Origin: Megaleporinus macrocephalus
Taxonomy: Eukaryota; Chordata; Actinopteri; Characiformes; Anostomidae
NCBI GenBank assembly: GCA_021613375.1
Contig: CM038703.1
Coordinates: 20,696,194-20,760,193 of the forward strand
Reading direction: 5' to 3'
Length of the DNA: 64,000 nucleotides
The translations under genes were made by a program, and so were the position numbers. The notes beneath the pieces were generated by a model, which was not told the DNA's origin, searched no databases, and worked only from the letters and a program-made list of their open reading frames with translations. Shown here one piece after another: positions 25,632 through 36,419 of this stretch (positions within the stretch are counted from its first letter, which is position 1; the number at the start of each line of letters is the position of its first letter).

Positions 25632-25952
25632 ATGAAATCTAATTCGGAATCAGTTTCATATGCTCAGTCTGACTGCATTCTGCAGCACAGGGTGGATGTG
25701 CACGGATTTTCCTGTGACATTTGCAAGAAGTCAATTAGCTGTGCAAATAAACAGCAAAGAGAATGTGGAAGGAAAGAAAGCCAATCAAGGCTAAACCCGT
25801 CTTCATTAAGAACTTTCCTTGAACGCAGTCTTTTCCACTCAAGGATCAAAAGCAGACGCTTTTGCCAATTTCATTATGGAGTACGATGTGAACAATGCGA
25901 TTGTACGCTTAATTGCTGCTTATCGTGCACGCTGGTGTTTGCTCTCATCTAG
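25632..25952 (+). other. Cysteine-rich open reading frame of unknown status
   Basis: A 106-residue frame with 12 cysteines (about 11 percent), arranged as CDIC near residue 28, then a cluster CEQCDC ... CC ... C near residues 86-99. The start has A at position -3. No zinc-finger family fits the spacing and I know no homologue. I saw no poly(A) signal close behind it and no promoter. The flanks are ordinary AT-rich sequence. Chance is the default explanation; a short secreted or metal-binding protein is the alternative. Confidence 0.15.
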
Positions 25953-25959
25953 CAGATCT

Positions 25960-26499
25960 TTTGTAGTCATGTTGATCTATGGGTAACGTTTGTGCGAGGA
26001 AGGTTATGAAGAGTTGACTGCTGGAGGATTATGTCCTGGGAGTTGATACACTTGGCATTAAGAGTCAGACACGTACAACGAAAAATCTGGAAAGTATAGG
26101 TTGTGACAAAACATCTTGTGTTGTTGTGTGGAGTTGTGTGGTTCACATTCAGTGGATATAAAAATAGTACACACTTTGTTGAAACTGCAGGTTTTTGTGA
26201 TGTAAAATAAGAAATTAAATTCAATATATTTGTATTGTGTATTGCATTTATGATGTGACATTGCAAGAAAAATACAAATAAGTAATTATTAGGAAAAATA
26301 ACTAAAAGCAAAAAAAAAACCTGGAGGCATAGTACGCATAGCTTTTTTATAAAAGGGGCTGTTATAGAGGGGTTATTCAGAGTTACTGTAAGATTACAGT
26401 ACTGCTACTGAAGTGTCCTTGATATTTTAGTGGGTGGAGTTCCTCAGGTATAACCAAGGTCCATAAAGATCTAATAAAAAATCTATTAGATCTTTTTGT
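25960..26499. other. Non-coding stretch
   Basis: Nothing recognised. The 114-residue minus-strand frame at 25967-26311 is AT-rich and featureless. Confidence 0.5.
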
Positions 26500-27290
26500 T
26501 AGAAATGATTAACTGAGAGATGGGTATAAAAGAATACAGATCATAGAACAGACATTGGACGTACACTTGCCTGAAGAAAGTTTAGAGTGCACTAGAGGGA
26601 CATTGCCAAAGTCATGACAAATCTCCAAAGCTGATGACAGGACAAGGAGAAACCCTATTAAGGAGGCCTACAGAAAGTTAAATGAGGTGTGGTGGTTTTC
26701 TGGCACATACTGGATAAGTCTTGAATATGATAACATACATAACTTACATCACTGATCACAAAAAAGATCTAGCCAAGTTTGAAAAAAATCACAAAATCAT
26801 GTTTTTGAAAAAAAAAACAAAAAAAACCCCAAAAAACACTGAACAACATCTGATGAGACAAAAGATGAAATCTTTGGTCTGAATTCCAAAATATATATTT
26901 TTGGTGCAGTTAAAAATGAAAGAACAACATACTGTGAAACATGGTGGTGGAAGCATCATGCATTTTTGTCAAAAAAGATGAAATGATAGCACTATAAATC
27001 AAGATATGGCACTAGATCTGCTGGAGATGAAAACATGTTTTACCAGCCAACATAATAACAATTCAAGCCCTACAGCTAAAGCAACCAAGGAATTATGTCA
27101 TGAAAGAAGATCCATGTGTTAAAATGACCCAGCCATTGCCCAAATCTCCATCCCATTTTAGGATAAAAAAGCAGTAAATTTAAAAGGTGCTTCATTAAAG
27201 TTTTAGTTGTGTATGTGTGTGGGTGTGTGTGTTGGACGGGGGTGTTGGTGGTGTTAGGTAACCAGATCATTGTGGGTTATTTGAAATTTT
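26500..27290 (+). mobile_element. Tc1-like transposon relic 1 with broken transposase
   Basis: Recognisable Tc1 transposase pieces follow in order. SDETK-D-EIFG (26849-26878) contains the first catalytic aspartate of the DDE triad, and TVKHGGGSIM (26931-26960) is the glycine-rich signature. The two are in different frames, so at least one frameshift separates them. Upstream DNA (GATGACAGGACAAGGAG; TCTGGCACATACTGG) matches the helix-turn-helix region of the same lineage. Downstream AAGGTGCTTCATTAAAGT fits the 3' end. The regions carrying the second aspartate and the glutamate are missing or unrecognisable. It is inactive. Confidence 0.7.
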
Positions 27291-27294
27291 AAGA

Positions 27295-28625
27295 ATTTTT
27301 TTGTTGGTTGCGAATTCTCATTAAATATGACATTATCTTAATATCTGATTTTACAGCACAAAGACTTGCAGTAACCTTTTTATAAGTACTGTCGCTCTAT
27401 TAAAAAAATTGGCAAAAGAGCAGCTTCATTAGCTGCCTGACTGAAGTTATTGGCCTGCTATAAACTTTAGGAAATTATTACTACAAATTCTGTCAGTCAG
27501 CCACACTTATAAAAATTATTATTTATTCTTCACAGGAGGTATTAAGGCTTATTTCTTTTAATATAATCATGTAACCAAATATTTATGAGACAATTAAATC
27601 ACAAAGGAAGCAATTAAAGATCTGTAATCTGTAAAAGAATTAAACACGTGCTTTGATTTCTGCTACTTTTTGGTCATTTGGTGATAATAGATTATCAAAG
27701 GTATCACTTAGAAACTAGTGCATTTGTTCTACCGCACTAGCAGAGACGGAGAAGTCTGGGTTAATTTACTAAACTGACTACATTACTAGGTGGTAATGAG
27801 TTGGGGATTGATTTAAAATTCTGTCTGTTGGTAATGCACTTCTCAGTCAAGGTGATTTATAGCAATTTTAAAGAACAGACACGGCACGTTGTACATCACA
27901 CTGTTACAAAACACTGAAGTTATATTTACTGGCAGCCCAAATTAGAAGACGTTACTGAATATAAACAGTTATCAGCACGCGTGAACACATTTCCACACAA
28001 TTGATCGGAGTGAAAATGGCCACGTCTCCTATGTGCACGTTGAAAACCCACAAGAGCTATTTTCTATTCAAATGATCAGCATGCTTCTAACTCCCCAGCA
28101 AAAAGCATTACAGTAATCTGCTGTCTTTGTCTGTTTACATATAGAGTGAGGTGAAATATATGAGCTGTAATGAGTAGTTGCATGCTGGATGTTTCTCGCA
28201 AGCACAATATCAGCGAGGGAAAGTATGGCTAGCCAATAATGTACGAATTTCACATTTTCTTTTGTGCTCTCATTTCTGTCCAAGGGCCATATGCTGTGAT
28301 TACGGCCCCCTAAAAGGTTCATTATTTTCATGTGAATAATGGCGACACTTCGCACCATCCCGTATATGAGTCAACCAAGCATCAACTGCCTACTATGAAG
28401 CCCAAAATAGACCGCCCAACAGCGGCCAGAACCGATATCCTATTTAAAATGCTCTTTAACCAAAGACATTAATTGTAAGAACAGCAAGGGAATCAACAAA
28501 GCCTTGGTTACAAAGACACACAGACATCAAACGTCTGGCATTTATTACACTCAAAATAAAGGTGCCAAAGGGCTTTACAGAAGCAATACTATACAATAAA
28601 CACAATTGGTTACCTATATATCCTT
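27295..28625. other. AT-rich non-coding stretch
   Basis: Nothing recognised. The part at 27960-28360 is a little less AT-rich and repeat-free, so it is a weak regulatory candidate. Confidence 0.5.
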
Positions 28626-28875
28626 TGTTGTAACTTCGTTATTGCCATCAGAATGAAGAGGGAGACCAGTTTAGAGTTTAAGCTTTTTATTCCTGGGATT
28701 GCGGTACCGACGTTTCTCTGAGCTCTCACACCCTGGTCTGCCCTGGTCTCAATCATGTCTTTGCTGCAAAGTCCCTTTATAGGCCAGCCCTTCTGCTTCT
28801 TTTGGCCTTTGTACACCTGGCCACGTCTTAACTCCTGGGTGGAGTGGGTCTCGGATAGAGGTTCTTACGACAACA
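28626..28875 (-). mobile_element. Solo LTR of a retrotransposon, about 250 bp
   Basis: On the minus strand the segment begins TGTTGTCGTAAG and ends AAGTTACAACA, giving perfect 6-bp inverted termini (TGTTGT/ACAACA). A TATA box (CCTATAAAGGG, about 28772-28783) and an AATAAA signal (28686-28691) lie about 90 bp apart, leaving about 60 bp to the end: the order U3, R, U5. No primer-binding site, polypurine tract or second LTR adjoins it, so it is solitary. The 5 bp on either side (TCCTT, TTGCA) do not match. Size and termini fit a Gypsy-type LTR, but assignment needs the internal region. Confidence 0.6.
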
Positions 28876-29704
28876 TTGCAGGGTCTTGCAAAGCCATGAC
28901 CTTCTTGCGAGCCTGGCTGCAATCACCAGGCCCATATGTAAGCATATGCTTTTTCCAGATGACCAATTCACAACATCCTCCAGTGAATCCTCTACCTCCT
29001 AGCATACGTTTCAATGGTTCAGGGTTTTTCAGACTTGTTCTCTACATTAAACATAGTGGTCTTTGCATTAATTTAAGATTTTTGCTTTACCTGTCAAAAG
29101 ATAATTTTCCTGGGTGTTGGTTTTGTATGCTAATCCCCATCTCAGTGGAAGTGGTGTGGGCACTGGTGCTGGAGAGCTCATCGATGGATGCAGTGAAGCA
29201 CAGCGTAGGGCATGGGTTCTCAAATCAGTCCTTTGAGGACTCCCAGATGTTCTAGATGAGCCTAATTTTTAATAGGGATAGAGTAAAAACAATGTGGGTG
29301 GTCTGGGGGTCTCTGAGAACTGGTTTGAGAACTACTGGTAAAGAGAGGCCATGCACTTTAGACATTTTATTTGCCGACTGCTTTCAATTCTGAGATACAT
29401 ATACAGTCTTTGTTAGTATCTACTGTTTATCCATCACTGCCAAGACTAGTGTGGCATTTCGGGATTTCAATATTATGTTAGTATCACGCTAACGGTTGTT
29501 GATATTTGCATTTTATAGCAGCTGTCTAGATTAAATGCAGACATTTGAAGCTTGTATTTGAGACTAATGTAACATATTCTTGATTATTCTTTGCGCCGAA
29601 AAGTCTGAATTTGACCATAACCAGTTTAGTTATACATGTAACTCTAGTGAGGACAGAACATGGCCAATTATTCCCACATAAAGCCTGTTAACATCAAATA
29701 AAAA
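28876..29704. other. Non-coding stretch
   Basis: The longest frame of the window (28755-29255, 166 residues) starts inside the antisense of the solo LTR and runs out into this stretch. It has no recognisable domain and is considered chance. A TTCTCAAATCAGTCCTTTGA segment near 29216 may be part of an old repeat. Confidence 0.45.
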
Positions 29705-29812
29705 TTTTTCAAAGAACCACAAGTAGAAAGGTTCCTTAGGAAACTAAAGGTTATTCTTCTATTGCTGAAAAAGAAAAAAGAACCGGGTTGGTACCTTCAT
29801 TTTTAAGTATCA
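29705..29812. repeat. GGTTCTT repeat fragment
   Basis: Contains CAAAGAACCACAAG, AAAGGTTCCTTAGG and the terminal GGTACCTTCATTTTTAAGTA, matching the GGTTCTT family. Confidence 0.5.
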
Positions 29813-30655
29813 TGTGCTAATACTGAGAGGGTTTCTAGTTGCAGCATTACAAGGTTCTCAGCAACGTTCTGAGGCCAACCAGATGCAGTCGAAACAGGAA
29901 AGGAGGGGGCTGCGACTCTGTCTTTCATTATTAATAAAGATGTGACAACAGTTCCAGCCGACATCCCTGGAGCTCCACACACAGCCGTAATGTGCAGCTG
30001 GTGACGAGCCTATAGCGCCAGCACCCACACACGGTTGGGGAACCATGCTGTTGTTTCACACGCACAAAACACATGCGATCCCACCAAACCCCATAATTAT
30101 TCATGCTGCTTTAAGTGCTCCCTGCCTGATATCAGCTTCACATTTGTTAGGTGACTCTCGCTTCAGAAAAAGATAGAGAAAAAGAGATAGAGAGAAAGAG
30201 ATGGAGAAAGGAGAAAAAAATGGGGGAGAAAAGGGTAAAAGCTGAGTGTAGTGGAGTGTGAGTGCTTCCCCCAGGCCAGCGCTGCAGCCTTGATTGATTT
30301 AAAATTACTACTTGAGACGCCAACCAAAGAGGCAGATGGACTGAAACACTAATTTTAAACATCTCATCTCTGGTAATTTCAAGGCCCTGATGTTTTCTTA
30401 AACATGCCACTCAGCTGAGAGAGTGGCAGTGGCTCTGGCTCCGGCTGCAAAAAACGTTACGATTGTGTGTGTTGTCCATTATGTTCCTATTCAATATTGC
30501 ATGCTCTCAGGCACAGGGATCAAAACAAATGCAAGCTCACACTGTTCAGCCAGTCAACAACCCGTGTTTACACGCTTTCAATTACCAGATTTCAATTCCA
30601 CGCTTTCAATTGCCACGTTTCAAAAGCTCAAACGCTTCAGACAAGGTCTGCCTGT
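29813..30655. other. Mixed-composition stretch with purine-rich tract
   Basis: A GAGA/AAAG-rich tract spans about 30165-30235. On either side (29850-30050, 30240-30420) sequence is less AT-rich and repeat-poor, so it is a weak candidate for non-coding conservation. No exon recognised. Confidence 0.35.
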
Positions 30656-30737
30656 CATCCATCCATCCATCCATCTATCTATCTCTGTGCATACCTATGT
30701 GTCCATGCATGTGTGTATCTATGTATCGGTCTATTAG
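30656..30737. repeat. (CATC)n/(ATCT)n simple repeat with diverged tail
   Basis: CATC units at 30656-30674 pass into ATCT units to about 30685 and then a GTGCATACCTATGTGTCC-type degenerate tail. The three parallel frames of about 95-104 residues here are repeat-driven. Confidence 0.85.
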
Positions 30738-31131
30738 TGGTGCACAATAAGAACTGACCAGATCTGAATCAGCTGATTGCTCTTTAGTCATTCTGATTTC
30801 GTAGTTCACAGACACTTCAGAGAAAACACTTCTGCACATTTTAATGCACTGTTCATTTACTGAATTCTACATATTATTTTAAATTGATAAAATATAGCAT
30901 GTACAAAATGTACAACACAATTATACACTGTTGTATAAATACACTCTTTTTCTCAAACAAATAAAAAATGAGTGAAATTAGCAGTAAATGCCATAATTAA
31001 GTCTGAGCTTAACAAGAAAATAATCCAATGTGGCATCTGACAGACAGACACATCAACATTAATCTAAGTGTTTATGGAAACTTAATTTAATTCCATAGCA
31101 ATATTTTCTGTTTGGCTTGCCATTTTATACA
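30738..31131. other. AT-rich non-coding sequence
   Basis: Nothing recognised. Confidence 0.55.
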
Positions 31132-31133
31132 TA

Positions 31134-31199
<66 letters not shown>
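31132..31199. repeat. (AT)n microsatellite, about 68 bp
   Basis: AT dinucleotide run with one GT interruption at 31139-31140. Confidence 0.97.
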
Positions 31200-31206
<7 letters not shown>

Positions 31207-32569
31207 GAAACAAATATGGCATTTAAGTATATCTGTCATAATATCGGTATAACTGAACAAATAGACAAACAGAAACTAGTAACACTTTCCTATAGCAGCC
31301 CTTCCCTGCATAGGTTCCAGTAAGTATTTTATAATAATTAACACTTCATAAAATTGAAGTATTTAATGTGGAAATATTTACTTTGTATGTAATGTATTTC
31401 TATCCTGTAGTATATTGCTTATTTCTTTTGGAATCAAAAGGAGATAAACCCCACTGTGTTTAATATTAGGTATGACAGTTCTGGTGCTTGAAGATGCACA
31501 TATGTTTCTTTGTATGTTAAAGTTTTGCACTAAATTGTTTTGTAATTTTTTCATTTAAAACTTATATCTGAATGCTAGTGGAGGTGTCTGACAGCCTGGT
31601 AGAAGTCTAGGTAAACACATTCATTCCTACAGTTTGTTGACTATGGTTTCAGGCCTTGTGTTTACACACACACGGGTTATTAATGACTGTAAGCATATGT
31701 CCACTTGTGTGCGATTTCGCTGCATGCTTAGACAGAAACGGACCCCTAGTTGGAAGGTGTTATAAAGGCTTTACTGACCAAGGGCCTCAATTTTAAAACA
31801 CACTTCACTCTAAGACTATTCTTAAAATAAGATTTGTTCTTTTTTATGTGGTCACCTCAAATTCACATTTTATAAATCACTATGTACTTGTGAATTTTCA
31901 CACATTTTCACTTTATCATTAACTTTGTGTGTATAAATGTTATTAGCACAGTAGGCCATCTATGGAAATATATGCTTCTTTGAATTCTTGTCTGAAATAA
32001 ATGAAATCGACCATCTGTTAGGACCACACATATCAGTTTGCTCATTCAGCCTCCAAAGTGGAAAGATATGGTGAGAAAGTAAACGAATAATTTTACTATC
32101 TTTGTTGCATGTTAGAAAAAAAATAATTGGCTGCAAAGAGATCACAATTGTTTTGAGAAATGAATGATCGGTGTACTCCTACTATCTTCAGCAGTTAAAA
32201 AGCTTGGCAGAACACTAACATTGGATTAAATAAAATAAATTTAAATAAATAAATTAATTAAATACGGTCTGTCCTCGCTGCATGCTGTCTAGTTTCTGTA
32301 TTGTATATTCATGTATATTAGTGTATATATTATATATTTTATATTTCTCTCTTGAAATACATTTGATCTTTGTTATGCTTATTTCATCTTGCACTTACAT
32401 TTATTAATATTTCTTAATATTTTGGATATCCTATCTTTATATTATCTTATGTGAGCAGGCAGTTGTCAAAGCACTTCACTGCTAGTAGTACCATGTTAGT
32501 GACAAATACATTTAGATTTGATTTGAAATGTAACCACATGACTTGCACATTTAAAATGGGGAAAAAACA

Positions 32570-32570
<1 letters not shown>
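31200..32570. other. AT-rich non-coding stretch
   Basis: Nothing recognised in about 1.4 kb; short AT-rich runs such as AAATAAATTTAAATAAA near 32228-32260. Confidence 0.55.

Positions 32571-32615
<45 letters not shown>
32571..32615. repeat. (AAAT)n microsatellite
   Basis: Eleven perfect tetranucleotide units. Confidence 0.97.
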
Positions 32616-32618
<3 letters not shown>

Positions 32619-32852
32619 GTAATTGGGTCCAGATGGGACTAGAGTTCTGCTTCTGACTATTGCTACATCTAAAGCTACATACTACCATAGTTAATTACAT
32701 GCTAAAACTAGTACGCCACCATTAGAAGTCCGTTCATTACTTAAGTTTGTGTAGAATGCAGTTTGTATCTTTGGGTAGCACTAATGAAAGTCTGTTGACT
32801 GAAACATTTGCTGCCTTTTTTCACCTCATATGTGCACCTTGCTCCTGACACC

Positions 32853-33095
32853 ATGTCTGACCAAAAAGAAAAACCCAGCAAAAACAAAACAAAAAAAAGA
32901 ATTAATCAGATACAGTTGTTTGTTGGAGCACCTTTGAAGAATCAGTATTCGCAGCGGCCAGACACTTTGGCTGCAATGGACATAACATTAAAGACAGCAC
33001 TGTTAACATTGCTAGTTGTTGCTATGGCAGCAGTCGGAAAAAAAACGACTCCTCTTGGAATGAATGTTCGTCTTTTAATAGGAAGAACTCCTTAA
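32853..33095 (+). CDS. Candidate small single-exon gene, unknown product
   Basis: An 80-residue frame starts at an ATG in good context (GACACCATGT, with A at -3). I prefer this start to the upstream ATG at 32808, which has a poorer context. Residues 1-20 are strongly charged (MSDQKEKPSKNKTKKR). A hydrophobic run follows at about residues 45-61 (LKTALLTLLVVAMAAVG), then a short basic tail ending RLLIGRTP. This would suit a tail-anchored or single-pass membrane micropeptide. The stop is followed by about 120 bases and an AATAAA at 33217-33222. I saw no TATA box, intron or poly(A) remnant. I do not recognise the protein. It could be a real small gene, a terminal exon, an old retrocopy or chance. 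Confidence 0.25.
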   Translation: MSDQKEKPSKNKTKKRINQIQLFVGAPLKNQYSQRPDTLAAMDITLKTALLTLLVVAMAAVGKKTTPLGMNVRLLIGRTP

Positions 33096-33216
33096 AATGT
33101 TCTGCTTTCATTATGAAATCTGAATATTTGTTGGTTCTCCTTCACATGCACTTTGCTTGATTTGCTGATGAGGGACTGCAGTGCTGTTGTTCAAGAAAAT
33201 CTGTGTGTTTTCTTAC

Positions 33217-33222
33217 AATAAA
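33217..33222 (+). terminator. AATAAA polyadenylation signal after the small ORF
   Basis: An exact AATAAA stands 122 bp after the stop codon of the 80-residue frame. Such hexamers are common by chance in AT-rich DNA, so it supports the gene only in combination. Confidence 0.3.
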
Positions 33223-33224
33223 AT

Positions 33225-34889
33225 ACCTTAGAACGAGTTTTCATATTATTCTCCATCTTATTGTATATATAGAACAATTTACACAATGTAAATTAAATAT
33301 TGTAGACTAGACATTGCAATGCACTTATAAAAGTTGTTTTAACAACAACAGTAACTTTACTTAGGGATAAACAGTATACTGTAGTTAATATTTTTTAATA
33401 ATTCATTAATTTGTAGCTGTACACTATTGTATATTCATAGGTGTCTGAAGTGGAGCAATTGCACCCCTTCTTTTAATGGGGGAGCAAATTTCTTTCTAGT
33501 TCTTTTTATTTGGACAAGTTTAATACAGTTTAATAAAATTATATTTTCCTGTAATTTTATCAATGCATCCCAAAACAAAACTTATATATATAACTTCAGC
33601 ATTAATGCAGTGAAGGATTCTCACACACGTGTGTGTCTATAACACCTCTATGCAGAAAGAAATGTAACGGTGGGCTACATTAACTGTATATTCTACATAT
33701 TGGCAAACAGTTGAAGCCAGCAGCCATCTAACTCTTGTCATGCATATGTTAAGATCAGCTTATTATTCTTAAGGAAATTATTCACATAGGTTTTAATCAT
33801 AATATGCTATGATTATCATCATGCCAATATGACTAACTATTAGTTCTTAATTACCTAGCAGTCTGAAGTCTTTCTTTATGGAAGAGAATTATTTTTGGCT
33901 AAAATGAAAGGTAAATAACAGACTCCCCAAATATTGCTTCCCAATTCCACACATACATAAAGCTTATTTGACTTATATGATGAGTATGATACTATGCAAA
34001 AGTCAAAGACAAACTTTTGTTTATCAATTTCAAATGATGTATTTTAAACATAAAGAATATTTTTTTAAGTGTCAGAAATAATCAGGAAACAAACAGAAGA
34101 GTATACAGAATGCTCCATGACTAAGAGTAATATCAAAGCTAGTAGCACTTCATTTATCCACTTTTTTGCTTTGGTGCCATTTTCAGTATTCAACTCTTCC
34201 TATCCTAAAACCAGTGAGTTCCAGCTGTGCCCTCCCAACCACTGTGCAAGACCTGGGTCTGTGTAGCAAAGCGTTTATTTAAACAGAAACGGTGTTGAAC
34301 ATTCGGCTGTGTAACGAAAACAACTATGGCAGGTGAAAAGGGCCATTCTTGGTGTCTTTTTAAAGGTTTTTTGAGGCCTGATTAAAAACCTATACAATAA
34401 AATACTGTCATGTTTACTGTTAATCGGTCGTGAACACAGACCTGTAGTGAATGCTTTTGTAGAGGGTTTTATCAGAATCCATTGTGCCCACTGCCTCTTC
34501 AATGCTGCTGCTTGAGTAACACCGTAGGGGTAACACCTCAGACACACCCATCAAACGAAAGACCTCATTGCACACCATCTTGCACTGTATTAACAAGACA
34601 TGAATGAAATCCGAGAGCTACAGCAAAAACTTTTACATCTAAATTTGTATTTGGGTTTAAATAGCAGGAAACAAAAAAAACTCCTATGACTGAACTTTGG
34701 AGCTGAGGAAAAATATTCCTGCAGATTTCTTTGACAAACTGTAACTTTCTGCAAAAAATGGAAGGCACACAAACAAACAAACAAACTTAGTTGTTGAGAT
34801 TTTTATGTTAATTTTCAACATTTTTCCACTTTTTTGTGCTTAGTGACACCATTTTGTATAGAAATTAAATAAATAAAGGATGTTCTCTG
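33225..34889. other. AT-rich non-coding stretch
   Basis: No gene recognised. A (CAAA)n run sits at 34768-34786. The 90-residue minus-strand frame at 34275-34547 is featureless. Confidence 0.5.
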
Positions 34890-36080
34890 GGTGGTCTATA
34901 TGATAAATTCCCTGAGTTTGCATTACCTCATCAAGTGGACCCACTGGTTATGTGAGCTGGTGCATTTAGGAAGGCGATTCTGGGGATCTGCGGGTAAGCC
35001 TAACTGTGGGCTGAGTCAGAGGAAGTCAGTTGCTGTCAGGCTGTCACACTTACTGATGATGACAGAGAGGCATGGCTTCAGGATCGTCTCACGTACACAC
35101 AGGCACACATACTCCCTATACCCGATCTGCCTCAGTGTATTTAAAGATGGGGGGAGGAAGAAAAAAAAAAAAAAAGCTCAGCCAGGCATCCATTTCAGCA
35201 GTCAAACAGTGACAAGCTCGCATGGGGATTAGCTGTGTGTGAAAGCCCAGAGACTTCCTCATGGCTTTCTCAAATGGGGCAGACTTCTGCATAACTGTCA
35301 GAGCAGACCCCGGCAAGCAGGCTGACAATTTAACAGTGGCGATAAATGAAACTCAATGGACTTTGACACAAAGGCACATACACACCTAGGCTATGTGCCG
35401 CACATTCACACATGCACACACACACGCATACCTGCACCTTCTAAGATAAGAAGGAGATCCAAAGCAGAATGACAAATCTTTGGAATACTGGCACCTATTG
35501 CCAGCGTTTTGGGCGGAATCATTATCTATCCAATCTTGACGCACCTCCTATCCTTTCTACATCCGAATTTTACCCTATATAATGTAAATATGTCAGCCCG
35601 TGAGATCGTTGCTCGAGGCGCAAAAGGAATGCACTGATTTGTGCCACATATATACGGTACCCACACTCTGACACCTAGAGAGTTCATGCACATCTGGATA
35701 AATGTCCTGACACTTCCTGGCAAAAGACTCAACGACTCCCAAAGCAGATGATTATGCGCTGTCCTACTCCGCTAGGCTGCAAGGTTGAGGAGTTGGGTCT
35801 GGATAGCTTTAGTCAAGAGCATGTCTGTAACTGAACATTAGGCTTTTTAACTCCTTAGGGGACACTCAGACGACGCCTGTTCAGATTCTCAGCTCGGGTA
35901 AATCAAGGTGCCATTATTCAAAGTCGCTGAAGTCATCTTTTGGTACTTGGCTCACCACAGGAAGAAAAAATTTGTATATATAAAGTATATATAAAACATG
36001 AGTGGTTTAAAGCAGGCATGCTGTCAATTATGCATTATTAAGGGCGTGACTGAGAAGGCAACCATTGTAAACAAAGCCAA
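34890..36080. other. Mixed-composition stretch, weak regulatory candidate
   Basis: Less AT-rich than average, with an A run at 35159-35175 and CA-rich text near 35380-35430. No transposon similarity and no recognisable exon; the 113-residue frame at 34891-35232 runs into the A tract. Confidence 0.3.
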
Positions 36081-36084
36081 GTTT

Positions 36085-36165
36085 CAAGTACAAGTTTTAA
36101 GTTTTAAGTGTATTTGTCATGTGTCATGTCAGCACATTGCATTAAAATGCTTGTGGTGAGGCTCA
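36085..36165 (+). repeat. Fragment of a common fish repeat
   Basis: AAGTGTATTTGTCATGTG and AAATGCTTGTGGTGAGGCTC resemble, from memory, a dispersed teleost repeat (CAAGTTTATTTGTCACATGC ... GAAATGCTT). A shorter piece may lie at 52405-52425. Confidence 0.35.
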
Positions 36166-36166
36166 G

Positions 36167-36168
<2 letters not shown>

Positions 36169-36248
<80 letters not shown>
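36169..36248. repeat. (TA)n microsatellite, about 80 bp
   Basis: TA run with a single phase break (ATTATA) near 36173. Confidence 0.97.
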
Positions 36249-36256
<8 letters not shown>

Positions 36257-36316
36257 TGTACTCACTTACTAAAGTATAATAGTATGTAAAAATATACAGA
36301 AAATATACAGTATACT

Positions 36317-36331
36317 AGTCACTATACTAGT

Positions 36332-36405
<74 letters not shown>

Positions 36406-36419
36406 CTAGTATAGTGACT
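36317..36419. repeat. (TA)n microsatellite flanked by 15-bp inverted repeats
   Basis: AGTCACTATACTAGT at 36317-36331 is matched by its exact complement, ACTAGTATAGTGACT, at 36405-36419. The core 36334-36401 is pure TA. The whole can fold as one long cruciform or hairpin. Confidence 0.93.

Noticed and set aside
28755..29255. Longest frame in the window, 166 residues, plus strand
   Set aside because: It starts within the antisense of a solo LTR, runs into unrelated sequence, and shows no domain or splice signals. Length alone is not convincing.
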